A stretch of 64,000 bases of DNA from Lunularia cruciata (lineage: Eukaryota > Streptophyta > Marchantiopsida > Lunulariales > Lunulariaceae), in contig OX419756.1 in assembly GCA_948567375.1 (NCBI GenBank), positions 64,060,333-64,124,332 of the forward strand, given 5' to 3'. The position numbers were made by a program, and so were the translations under genes. The notes beneath the pieces are model-generated. The model was given only the letters and a program-made list of their open reading frames with translations. It did no database searches and was not told the DNA's origin. Positions 1-12,000 of this stretch are shown one piece after another; positions within the stretch are counted from its first letter, which is position 1; each line of letters starts with the position of its first letter.

Positions 1-56
1 AGTCTTGAGGTAGACTATAGGTTTATGGTCTATCTCTACTACAAATGCCTTCTCAT

Positions 57-1943
57 TGTTGTACTTTGCCTTTCTCTCTTTGGGAACACACAGGGTGCCT
101 AGCTATGGAGCCTATAGATCATAGTTTGTAGATTAACCTATCCCTACTAGTTTGAGCTTGTGTAGAACCTAACCAATAAAACCTTCCGCTCTAGGTTTTG
201 GTATTCTTGCTATCGGGTAAGGTGGTAATGAGCAACCAAACTTGTCATCATAACAAACACTCTTGGTCTGTTGGTCATCACTTTCAACATTACCAAGGAG
301 AAATACACATCATTCCAAGAAGGAAAGAACCTAAGCTCAATGCCCACACACCAATCCAAACCAATTGGGCATACAACCAAGCATGCAAGCACAGAGGGGA
401 TCCAACCACAAGAAGTCAATAGCAACTCTCCATGATTTTGGTGTAAATCAGCTTCAAAGCTCCCTGCCTTGTCCTCAAGTTGATTTCAATCTGTACTCTA
501 GCTTCCTTAATTATGCACTTTAGATTTCAACCAATTCCTAATCCAAGTATAGAACTTCTATCTCTATTGTTGGAGAAAATCTGATGAAACTCAAATGGGT
601 TTAACTTTCTCTATGTGAATTGAATCCAAGTGTTCTAGAATTCAGTGGAAAGCCTGTGAGATAATCTTTCCAATGACATGAAATATGCCTCAATCTGACT
701 ACTACAGTTCCCTTGACAAGCTCCCAAACTTGGCCAATTGCTCATAGGTTTTTACCCAAATTTTGAAATCCCTATTTTAGGGTTTGCTCCTGGTGCTTGG
801 CAATTTTTCCCTAGATTTCTAAATAAGAAGTACACTTGACCCTCACAAACACTCTGGAAATCTAAAACCTTCAATCATAGTCACAATGTAGGAGAATTGA
901 CATACAATCAAGATGGGGGATAAAAATTGCTCTATCGGGCTTATGATAGTATTTGAAGTAGAGTTTTTGCATCAACTCTCACTCTCTACAAATCCAAAGT
1001 CAAAAAAAAATTTTGCAATAGTTGATTGTGCTCTTGTTAACCCTCGGCAAAGTTTAATACCCTAATCCAACCTCAAACTTCAGATATGGATTAATTCCTG
1101 AGTTGGGCTAACTTGTGAGCTCTACATACCCAGGTATGCTTGATCCATGACCCTGAATTATTTATTTGAAGAATTCATATGAAATATTTTCATAGAGGTG
1201 CAAACTGTAACCACCAACAAGACTAGAACTTTCACAAGGTGATTCAAATCACAACTTTAGGAGTGACCAAATTTTCAAACTTGATCAGAATGTAATCTCC
1301 AACTCTTCACATTCCAAAGCTCCAACTTCAATTGGCCTGATCTAATTTGAGATTGATCAATTTAAAACATTCCTTGAGCTCAAAACTACAAAATCTTTCT
1401 CATATGTCCTATCCTCATAGTAGATCATGAAAATGTTTCACAGAGCTCTCTAAATTGTCTATCTTGTTCTCTTGGGTATGAATTCTTTCCCCTTACTTCA
1501 ATTGATCATATCTCCCATGTAATTGACTCAAATCTCCCAAGTTTTGTCTCAAAATTGTAGCCTATCTGCTCTTCTCTCCAAACATAGTCTTTTCTCCTCA
1601 AATGCCTTCCCCAAACTCTCCTAATCGTTGAAAAACTCCGGACTCCTTCTCTTGGGAACCAATCTCTTGCAATGTTTGTCTTTTAGCTCTTCACCTTTTG
1701 ACAAGTAGAACCCACGACTCCACCTTGAAGCTCATGAGCAAAAATTCATGCATTTCCCAACTATAGGATCACATATATTGTTAAGTCCTAGACTTGCTCA
1801 TAAGTAAGCACCGAAAGGACAATAGGATCTGGGTTTTCTATCATCAACTTTGTGAATAGCATCCCGAAACGTCTCACCATCCAATCCTATAAGTCGTCGT
1901 GGTATAAAATCTGAAGCCTAATGAGAAAAGGATCTGGGAGTGG
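57..1943. repeat. Unclassified repeat X, copy 1, inside gypsy family A
   Basis: Sequence from tgttgtactttgc at 57 to about 1943 interrupts the family A pol region. It is closely similar along its length to 22717-24927, which interrupts a family B integrase region. Both copies begin with tgttgtacttt; this one stops earlier than copy 2. On the minus strand both copies keep alignable open stretches, for example around 210-425 (residues VLACLVVCPIGLDW) and near 1620-1940 ([17 protein letters not shown]). No known domain was recognised. TG at one end, and tgaca followed by a possible 5-bp target duplication at the far end of copy 2, suggest a long solo LTR of another family, but this is not proven. 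Confidence 0.6.
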
Positions 1944-4900
1944 AGCACTCCATTTTTTACTGACCTCTATTTTATCTATTAATACTTGGATACCCTCTGC
2001 ACTTACTCTATGCCCCAAGTAATCTACTTCAAACTTGCCCAACTCACACTTTGAGATTTTGGCATACAAGTGATTTTGTCTTAGAATTTGGAGGACTTCT
2101 TGTAGATGTTGTTTATGTTCCGTCATTGTCCTACTATATACTAAGATATCATCTAGGAAAATGATAATCGACTTATCCAAATATGGCCAAAATATGTCAT
2201 TCATCAAACTCATGAAAGTGGCAAGTGCATTGGTGAGGTTGAATGGCATCACAAGGTACTCAAAGTGGCCATACCTAGTTGGAAAGATAGTTTTTTATAC
2301 ATCTTTGTCTGCAATATGGATTTGATTGTAACCGCTCTGCAAGTTTAGTTTGGTGAAGTGTATCGCTCCATTGAGTTGATCAAACAGGTCCTCCATATGG
2401 GGTAAAGGATATTTGTTCTTCATTGTTTGCTGATTGAGGCCTCGATAGTCAATGCACATGTGCATTGTACCGTCCTTCTTCTTCACAAACAAGATAGTAG
2501 CCCCATATGGTGATACATTGGGTTGGATAAACCCCTTTTGCAACATATCCTCAATTTGAGCCTTACATTCCTCCAACTCTTGAGGTGATAGATAATATGG
2601 GGCCTTAAAAGGAAGTATCTTCTCTGGAAGTATCTCAATTTTATGTTCTACTCTCCTTTTTGGTGGTAACCCTAAGGGTAGATCATTTGGGAAGACATCT
2701 TGAAATTCATTACCACATCCTTCAATTTCTTAGGAATTTGTCCATCAGGTTGTGCAATTTGGATTTCTCTTATTAAACCCATGAAACATCTATTTTTCTT
2801 ATAGATAGTTGTTTTTCTTGTGACATAAAGGGGCAATTTCTGCCTATTTTCTTTTTCTCTAACCCCAATGATTGTACGTGAGTACTCACTACTTTCTTCT
2901 TCCAATCTACCCTAGGGTTGTATTGCTCCATCCAAGGCATGCCTAAGATTCCATCATAACGAGCTAATTGTATCACCCGCCACTCAATTGCTTCTTGATA
3001 TTCTCCTATAGAGAGTGTTACCCTTCTAGATAACAACTCAATCTTCTTTGTTTGCCCATTAGGTAACTCTACTTCTTTTCTCTCATCTTTCTCTAGATCC
3101 ATCCTCACTTTTATTACAACAAAGCAAGATAAGAAATTCTCTGTTGCTCCAGGATGTACTCTCACGTGATTGCCTTCTGAGACCCCATTCACAACAACCA
3201 ATTGTGAGTTTGCCTTTCTAGATCTTTGCGCACTCATCTTCTTCCTCCCCTAGCTTGTCTACTTCCCTATTGAGCCAGTAAGGCCACAAGATACCTATAT
3301 TGGCAATCTTTGTTTTCCAAGGTGATTTCTACCTCCTCTTCCTTTGTGTGTCGCTCCATGTTGTTCAAAGATCGCCTATATGGAGGCCAAGGGCCTCTAG
3401 ATAGACAAGCACAACAATTGACGGAGATGTGCCCAATATGACCACAATTGTAGCAACAACATTGTTCTCCATGAGTTCCTTCTCCTTGTGGGACTCCATC
3501 TCTCCATTCTTCTACCCATCCCCGCTCTCCTTGAATGCTCCTCTATCTTGAAACCAAAGGTTGCACAATTCCATAGGTGTTGGTCCACCCATGTATGGCA
3601 TTTCTGCCCGATAGTGTTGAGACTACTCCTTCACCTCCTCCAAGTGCCCCTGCTATTCTCTGAGCACAAGCAAATATCTTCAAAGACAGTGCAAGGATTT
3701 TGTACCATGACTTCTTGGCAAATCCGGTCCTTCAACCCTCGTTTAGAATTGTCTAGAGCCTCTATTGGACTCATGTTGGTTATTGCAACTTGTAGATCCA
3801 GAAATGCTTCCATGTACTCTTGTATGTTATTCTTTTGTTTCAATCCCCATAGTCGGATTCTGGCCATTTGCACGGCATCCACAAACTAGAAATTCCTCAA
3901 AAGTCCTTCTTGCATTGTTGTCCATGTGACCTCCCTTCTTTTTGCCAACATTGATTGTTCCCAAGCATTGTATCATGTGAGAGCTTTTATCTGTCAGGTA
4001 CCTATATGCAAACACGCCTACGGTATGCTCAATGATCTCCATCAAGAACAATCGGAAGTATCAATTCATTCTTGAGATCCAATTCTCCACTACTCCTATA
4101 GCATGTTGCCCCTTGTAAGGCTTAATATTGCAAGTCTTCTTCATACATAGTAACAAGGTGGCTTCATCATTGGCCATGTTTGATGTCATAAGCACGGGTG
4201 CCTCTCCAAGTACTTCAATCACAGGTACATGGCTTTGAGACGGTTCTCCTTCCTGCATTGTTTGATCATTTGTGAGGGTTTGTACTTGATTTTGTAATGC
4301 CTCCATGGTCATCTTGATTTCTTGAAACTCGTTCAACATCCCCTGCATTCCTTACATTAACTCTTGCAATTGTAGATCCATGATTCCTACACACAATTTA
4401 TGTTCACTTGCTACTTCCTACTTCAATAGAGGGTTAGAATGATCACTCGAGAGGGTGCTTGAACTACCATTGGGACCTCAGAGGCCATCACTCATTGATA
4501 ATATTCCTCACCAAAATTGCGGACTACAAAATCCCTAAACATCACTTTTGGTCTAACTACATAATAGATATCTACTTGCGTGTTGAAAGGATAAGGATTT
4601 GGTATATTCAGATCCATAACATCATAATAGAATGTAGATTTTCAAATCCCACTCTCTAATTTGGTCATATACCACCATAGGTAGAATCACCATGTTTGGT
4701 GAATTCATCACTCTATCCATGAATTCTGCTCCAAAGTGATAAACTAACAATACTCTCATTTGCTCTCGCTGGATGTACATAATTTTGATATGGAATAGAT
4801 TAAAGAATGGGAAGCTAGGTGCGGGAAATTGTCCTCCCGGTGCATCCATCCCATCCACTCTCTAAAGCCCTTCCCAAGTCTAGCAATTACACTATGTTCT

Positions 4901-4989
4901 CCACCTCAAATTACTCAATTTAAGTAGCTCGTGTTCTTCCAAGAGGAGTGATCCACTTTCTTGGGTTAAAACACTTGCTCTAATACCAT

Positions 4990-5595
4990 TGTAATAGTCC
5001 AAGGACAAGAGAACTCTTCAGGAGAGAAAACACAAATTTCACACTCAATCCTTTGATGCACCAAAGGAGCACCTTCTCTTTATTATGTAGCTAAGAGGAT
5101 CCCCTCAAAAGAAGCTCCCTTGGATCGGATACATGGATTGGTGACCTGTCAGCAAGCTCCATCCTTGGATTACTTATTTAGATGGGTAACATGTCAGTCC
5201 TTGTCTTATCTAGTTGGTCAAATGGGTTTGACCAAAGGGAATCTTTAGAGAATCTTCTTGTAGACCTCCAAAAATGGCTTTAAAGTTTTCAAGTTATTTT
5301 CAACTTCTACCCTATTAGTAGAAGTGCTCTTTTGGTGATACCTCTATCTGATCTATGTTCTCCATCATGTGTAACATCCTTCCAGATGTCACCATCCTAA
5401 GTTTCACCTCTAGATCATATGTCTAGCTATTGATTCTAAAGTCTTCAAGCATGTTTTGGTTTTTGGACTATTAGTAGAAGTACTCTTTTGGTGATACCTC
5501 TATCTGATCTACTTAGTCCATCATGTAAAACATCCTCCTAGATGCTACCAACCAAATTTCATCTCTAGATCCTGTGTTTAGATATTGGTATTACA
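4990..5595 (-). repeat. LTR of gypsy family A copy 1 (5' LTR)
   Basis: On the plus strand the LTR begins tgtaatagtcc and ends ggtattaca, giving a short terminal inverted repeat (tgtaata/tattaca). The primer-binding site lies directly to the left, which fixes this as the 5' LTR of a minus-strand element. Its right half contains about 150 bp repeated in tandem (blocks starting near 5320 and 5468, each with the words ttagtagaag and ggtgatacctctatctgatc). The same duplication occurs in the LTR at 32295-33031, but only one block is present in the solo LTR at 52328-52924. Confidence 0.85.
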
Positions 5596-7751
5596 CAACA
5601 GCATCCAACCTCTTGATCTTTGCCTATCATAGGGCATATCACATACTTGGAATATATGGCTATTTGGAGTTGGAGGGACCTAACAACTAACTAGGAGAGC
5701 AATTGTGGCACTTTAGAGTTCATGTGTAACTTTTTATATGAGTGGTGCTTTATAGTATATGTTGTTGATAGTAATGTATATTGGGTAACAATGTATATAT
5801 GCATGATAGTTTTCAAGACATTTGTAGCACCAAAGCTTATTTGCTCAGATGCTAGAGTGTTATTCTTGGCAATCATAGCTATAGTAGTTGCTTAGAGACT
5901 ACTTAGTGGTGGCCAAATTTTGTGTTTGGGCTATGATCATATTGTTAGAGCTACTATTTGCACCGTCAAGTGTGCCATCAAAAGGGTCATTAAGGTTGGA
6001 GTTCTAGGTTGTTTCAAGGAGTATGCCTTTGAAGTGTAGCTCTAGAGAGCTCTCTTCTTTGATGTTGAGTCTTTGAGCTCCTAGTTATGGTAGAGAAAGA
6101 CCGGTGAGCATCATTTGGAATCTCTAAGCTAGATTGGGTGTGGCTTGATATGTAATTAGAGCCTATTTTTTGGCAATATATTGAGTTAAATGTTGAGTTT
6201 CTAATCCAAGTTGAGTTTATGATTGACTGATTATTGTAGCACTTTAGATTCATGTGTGACTTTCTATATAAGTTGTGCTTCTATAGTGTATGTTGTTGAC
6301 AATGCTTTTTGTTGGGTACCATTGTATATATGCATGACAAAGGACACTTGCCAAAGAGATTCTTCAAGTGGACTTCAATTTAACATAGATCATGCTACTA
6401 ATTTAAGAGAAGTAGTAGCTGCTTTACCATTATATCTCTTCCCTTCAACTTAAGATGATATCAACCTACAAATTAAATTCTTTGGATGATGTATTTTAGA
6501 GCTCTAGTTGCTTTTATAGTTAGCTTAGCTATGTTGAATTTGAGATTCTAATCTCTTAAATGCCGAGCTTGGAGTTTATGAGTAGTGCTCACTCCCTTAA
6601 ACTTCCAATTGAGCTTCTAATTTCTAATAAAAAACTTGCATATTCTATGCGCTCCTCCATGGAAGGATGATTTTTTTTAATTTTACACTTTGGTCTATGC
6701 TATAGCTCAAGCTCATTTACTCCATTGTTTAGAGAATACATGAGTGACTTATTCACTTTTGACTAACTATTATGATCTTATATTTTTCTTTCTTTGCATA
6801 AACTTACCAATCCATAAGGATATTATTACTTCATTTATATACATTTAAAAATACCATACATCACATGTTCTTTACTTTGCTAGGTCCAAGTATGTTCTTG
6901 CAATTGATGGATGAATGTTGTAGGTTATAAATAGTTATCCTCTTAGTCTTAGAGAGATGTGATCTCATAGAGCATGAGACTATTGCATCATAACTTTTGA
7001 AGGAGCAAAGAGCCTTGATAACTCTCTTGTTAGAAAATAAAATCTTAGAATTCAGTTGTTCATTTATTTTGGTATTTATCATGATAGTAGATTCAAACCC
7101 ATATGATTTCTACTCATACGCATATTTGGCTCATGATCTTGTCTCGGCTTGCCTGGCATATTCTTGACTTTATAGACTTTTTATCCTTAGACTGTAGTAA
7201 GGTTCAAATAGATCTTAATAAACATTTGCAGTTTTATACCTTTATTAAGATTTGCATAGATACATATGTGCTTAATAGAAACATGATTTTTCTCTTGTGG
7301 AATAATGGGTTCAAGAGCTTTGCTCCATGCTTCCCTTTCAACTGTTCATTTTTGCTTTGTTTTTTTAAGAGGTTTATTATGGTATTCTATCTATGGTGCT
7401 TTGTTGTTTTAAGGTTTATTATGGTATTCCATCTATGGTTGTGCTTATCACACTTAACACTTTTTAAGGTTTATTAGACCATTACACTTGCAGATCTCTA
7501 TATAACATGAGATATAAAATATATCCATTTTAGTATATGCATGGGATGGAAAATTCATTAGAGTTCATGATTGCATCTAAAATATAAAGATGTATGTTTT
7601 ATGGTATAAATTTATCACAATATTATTTTTAGGTTTATCAAACCATTACACTTGTAGATCTCTATATAGTATGACATATAAAATATATATATATTTAATT
7701 GTATGCATTGGGTGTAGAGTTTATGATACCATCCTTGCAATGATGAGAGAA
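5596..7751. repeat. AT-rich repeat region with internal direct duplications, no gene recognised
   Basis: No coding gene is visible. A block of about 105 bp around 5700-5805 (words gcactttaga, catgtgt, tatgttgttga, gtatatatgcatga) recurs in the same orientation at about 6236-6342. A second pair lies at about 7468-7550 and 7630-7715 (cattacacttg, agatctctatata, tataaaatatat). A segment around 7185-7230 (ttttatccttaga...aaggtt...gatctta) resembles 53835-53870 beside the MULE fossil, so this stretch may be degraded DNA-transposon sequence of the same family. That link is inference. Confidence 0.5.
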
Positions 7752-7802
7752 GGCAACCGTGTAGAAAAAACAAAGGATGGGAAGACCCCATCAAGCCGTA
7801 CA
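7752..7802 (+). repeat. Dispersed hairpin motif M, copy 1
   Basis: About 50 bp starting ggcaaccgtgtag and ending caagccgtaca, with a central stem-loop (gatgggaagaccccatc). Related copies occur at 13654-13705, 18651-18699, 44273-44316, 44526-44581 and 60826-60876. This copy and the one at 18651 are in forward orientation and share further similarity downstream (a ggggctaagcccc palindrome and the 7860-8000 block). The reverse copies share only the core. That pattern fits terminal inverted repeats of a DNA transposon. Confidence 0.6.
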
Positions 7803-7859
7803 AGGGAGAGACAAAAAAGGTAAAATGGGGCTAAGCCCCAATAGAGTCTATATGAAATA

Positions 7860-8535
7860 TCTTCCCTACCGAACCTAAGATATCCAAGTTATGCAAGTTG
7901 TACGGTCTGTAGACAACGGGAGCATCCAAAGAAATATCATCTAATGTGATTGCTCTCTTATGGATTGCACCAGCCACTGCTCTCTATAGAATAATGGACA
8001 CACATTGTCTAAAATATACTACAAAGTATGAGAGTGAGAGTGGTACCAATGATACATCCTTGCAAAGTATGAAAATTGTAGGGTCTACGGACAATTGGAG
8101 CATCCAAAGAAATATCATCTAATGTGATTGCTTTCTTATGGATTGCACCAGATCTCTGTAGAATAATGGACACACATTATCTAAAATATGCTACAAAGTA
8201 TGAGAGTGAGAGTGGTACCAATGATACCATCCTTGCAAAGTATGCAAGTCATACGGTCTACAGATAAGTAGAGAATCCGAAAAAATATCATTTAATGTGA
8301 TTGCTCTCTTATGGATTGTACCAATCACTGCTTTCTATAATATAATAGATACACATTATCTAAAATATGCTATAAAGTAGGAGATGCTTTCTATAATATA
8401 ATAGATACACATTATCTAAAATATGCTATAAAGTAGGAGAGTGATACCAATAGATACAAGATATCTAAATATGTTACAAAGCTACAAAATATGAGAGTGA
8501 TACCAATGATACCATCCTTGCAATGATATAGATCT
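7860..8535. repeat. Tandem array of ~175-190 bp units (three copies)
   Basis: Three consecutive related units start near 7862, 8070 and 8241. Each contains a variant of tacggtcta, gcatccaaagaaatatcat, gtgattgct..cttatggattg, ggacacaca and gataccatccttgcaa. Unit 3 holds a nested duplication of about 55 bp (gctttctataatataatag... near 8330 and 8388). A single related unit follows motif M at 18770-18930, which ties the array to the M-bearing element family. The array sits less than 500 bp upstream of the PAO TATA box. Confidence 0.75.
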
Positions 8536-8986
8536 TATAGTCACATTGTACTAAATATAAATTGAACAATGAGTGAGATTAGATTTGCTTGGATGACTCC
8601 ATTGGCAAGGGAAAGTAAATATATTAATTGTCCGGATGGATGAGTACACTTGATGACTTGATGTACGGTAGCAAATCCGTATAAGCTCTTAGGATAAGCT
8701 GACTTGATATAGCGGTCGCAAATCTTTATAAGCTCTTAGCATAAGCAGTTATTCAAGCGAGAACAGTAACAGCTGTTATCAACAAAGGAAAAGAGGACAC
8801 GTATGTACCTCATCACCTTTCCACCCTCGCACTGATAGTGGCAGGATATTTTAATCAAATAGTGCCTCAATATTGAATCCCACCTGTTCGGACTGGCATA
8901 ACAAAGAGGATTAGAAGAGTCTGAAGCAAACTACTACCCGTGCGCACCGACCTGGCTTATCCCGGAGGCATACAGTACGCCAACTG
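8536..8986. other. Intergenic region upstream of PAO
   Basis: No gene is visible. Two imperfect direct repeats of about 30 bp lie at 8671-8703 and 8726-8755 (gcaaatc..tataagctcttag.ataagc). The left part still resembles 59830-59900 (atatagatc, aaattgaacaatga), so the repeat family ends somewhere in here. Composition then changes toward that of the host gene. Confidence 0.4.
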
Positions 8987-8994
8987 TATATAAA
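8987..8994 (+). promoter_or_regulatory. TATA box of the PAO gene
   Basis: TATATAAA lies 63 bp upstream of the PAO start codon, a plausible distance for a TATA box with a short 5' leader of about 30 bp. The transcription start is not determined. Confidence 0.6.
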
Positions 8995-9056
8995 CTGAGG
9001 GAAGAGACTGGGATCTCACATTCTTTAGGCCTCTGGTAAGGAAACTGGAATCGCAA

Positions 9057-12000
9057 ATGTGGAAAGTGATGGAGGGGTGTAGTTCTCCAGCGATAGCCCG
9101 TTGGGTTCTTTCACTGCTGCTCGTTTTGAGCTCGGCAGCCTCGTTTGTGACTGCTGAGCAAGTCAGTGTTGACGTTATTATTATTGGAGCTGGAATGGCA
9201 GGTATTGTGGCCGCCGGGATGGGTTTTGTAGACGTGATTCCTAATGTTGTTTTATGACAAAGCTGAATGAGTAATCGCGAGTCTGTACATTCGGATTTGG
9301 TTTCATGAAGTTCGTGATATTCAACAGGTTGTAGTGCCACTTGTCAGCACAACACGCTGACGAATAAAATTCATGCTGTGCTGTTTGTCCGTGTGTGAAC
9401 TGATATCGAAGCTGAAAGCACTCTCTCATTCTAGACCTTGTGAACAGTCAACAATTAATCGAAGGATGTGATTCAAAACTCACTAAGTATACGAACCTGA
9501 GTCCAAGGCATTCTCCATGCTCCTGATCAACCACACGGTCTTTAATCTGTCCTCTTATGGTGACGCTGGCCAGTCTCTCTGGTCTAGTTAGTTACCATAC
9601 ATGCAGCCCGTGGATGCGACTTTTAGTTGGTTGCAGATCGGTTGGTAGACTGGTTATCTCAACGCCCCGAACACACAGTACAGGAGAAGATTCGGACTCG
9701 AGCACGTGTATTAGTAGTAAACTCCCATTGTATCTTCTCTGGCAAAACATAATATAAGTTTGTCTACTAAACGCCATTTTCACATTGCAACTCCTCTAAT
9801 CCATTTCCTGTAATCGACGCAAGGATCGGCAACCACGACCCTTCCTGCTATTTGTCGATGAACCTCTTTACATAGGCCCAAGGCCAGAGATGGGAACATG
9901 CTTCCTGCACTTTCAGAAACAGTTTTTTATATCGTGTATGTTTTCCGCAGATCAACGTCAAGAACATGAACTACAATCTCCGATCCTGGTATTGATTATG
10001 AGCATTGACTCGCTGACAGTCAACTGTGCTGCACATGTTGCAGAATCGTAAGAGTTTCTGACTTGCCTTCTCCTCTTGCTGTAACTTGTGGTAGGAATAT
10101 CGGCTGGGAAAACGCTGACCGAAAATGGTATCACCAACTTCCTTATACTGGAAGCCACGGACAGAGTTGGTGGCAGGATCAAAAACGCCGATTTTGCAGG
10201 CATGAAGGTCGAGTTGGGAGCTAACTGGGTTGAGGGTGTGGATGGAGATCAACTGAATCCCGTCTGGGATTTGGCTAAGAAAGTCAACCTGCGCACTATC
10301 TTGACTGATACATCGAATCTCAGCAGGAATGTTTACGACTCATCGTAAGTCCTTAATTCCTCCCCACGATCTAAATCTCATTCCCATCTCGACCGATTCA
10401 GCCTTCATAAGCTTTGCGAAGCCAAGTACACAGTCAGAATCGAACAGCCATGCTCGACCGCCACTCTGGCTCGGACCTATTGCCCGGTGCGTAAGGAAAC
10501 TCATCTGAATCCACAGCGCATTCTATCGCTCCAGGAGCGCCAAGCCCCACGCCAATGTAAACCGAGCGCATGAATGATTTCATTCATATCCAGTGACAAC
10601 GCCCAGATTGTCTGGAGCGGCCCGCGACGATTCGATGTGAATGCACAAATCTCGTGAGCGACCGAATATTTCTGCCGATTGACTGTATAGTATTTCCATT
10701 TGGGCGATATATGTCTTCTGAAGGCCTGGCTCACTACAGTACATCTCATCTAATGCCCACCCAATTACTATAAAGAATGTAACTCTAAAGAAACAGAGCC
10801 TCCTGCACTGTATCTAACAACATCGATCGATTAGGAACTTTACTAAATTCGTTATCTAGTTCCATGCATAATAGCAGGTAACGACTTACATTTGAGTGTC
10901 AATACCTTTTACATCGCATCACGTTTGGGGGTGTTGTAGTAATGTCCACAGTTACACGATGGATTTTGAGTTTTTATTTCCATTGTTTACGTATCGACGG
11001 TTCGACTACAGTGAACACTTAAATGCTTTTAAGCTAAGATTATATGTCGTCCAGAGCTTCTATGGTATATAGGCACTCTGAACTTCAATAATCTTCAATT
11101 CATCAATACTCAAAATCACTTCTATATATTTCAGAGGAGCGTTACCGGACCAGTCACCTGCAGAAGTTGTTGCCACCGCCCAGAACGAATATGCTGCCTC
11201 TCTTAGTGCCAACTTGACGGCCACTGGAGATGACGATATTTCTGTCTTGACAGCACAACGTTTATATGGAAGGTAACAGACAATGATCCATTATACAAAT
11301 TCTGTCCATTGTGCCCGATTGCAAGAACAGATTCTTCACGAGCATGATAACGTCGCTTTATATTGCCTTACTGAGACCTGGAGAGTTCGTTCTCATTTAC
11401 AGCGTTGCCAGTACCTCGGTCGAGATGGCTCTTGACTACCAGCTCTACGACGGAGAGTTCGCAGGTCAGTAGTCATTATCAAATCCCATTGTACTACCAG
11501 GTTACTCTTCTCAGATATATTGGTGAGCGAACAACAGCTTGGAAAGTTGAGCGATAAAATTCTGTCGGAAATTGCTACAATGCGAGTTTGAATCATCAAA
11601 GTTGATGTCTCTTGCAGAACCTCCGAGGGTTACTAGTTTGAAGAATACTCAACCCCTGCCAACTTTTGAGAACTTCGGGGAAAATAGTTACTTTTCTGCG
11701 GATCTTCGGGGTTTCGCCACCATCATTCAACCTGTGGCCTCGTACCTGAAGAGCGAGAATGGAACTTACGTTGACGAGCGATTGAAATTATCGAAGGTAT
11801 TCAAATCGAATGAGTACTAGTATATCTTTCGAAACTATTCTCATCTCACAATATCCGCAACAAGATCAGCGCCGTGAGACTATGACTGACGTTGGCCTCT
11901 GCTGTAATGTTGGATTCTCTAGGTCGTGACCAAGATAACGTATGCAAAATGGGGTGTTGCTATCTCGACTGAGGACGGGTCCACGTATGTCGCCAAGGCG

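Larger units (their letters stand above)
1..5595 (-). mobile_element. Ty3/gypsy chromovirus, family A copy 1 (partial, runs off left edge)
   Basis: Fossil LTR retrotransposon read right to left. Parts seen in order are the 5' LTR (4990-5595), a primer-binding site just inside it matching initiator tRNA-Met (TGGTATTAGAGC at about 4977-4989, minus strand), a small leader ORF (4622-4858), gag (about 3630-4350) with a zinc-knuckle region (about 3400-3590), a retropepsin-like protease (2773-3237, with the ILGMPW motif), and reverse transcriptase (1887-2576, with FLDD and the KKDGT block). RNase H sequence begins again at 1-56. A foreign repeat (X) sits between RT and RNase H. Integrase and the 3' LTR would lie left of the window. 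The coding region is broken in several places, so this is a fossil. It shares domain order and strong similarity with the copy at 32.3-38.6 kb, which carries a chromodomain. Confidence 0.9.

Noticed and set aside
9202-10094. Several frames in PAO intron 1
   Set aside because: They fall inside an intron with clean GT-AG borders, and none has a domain.
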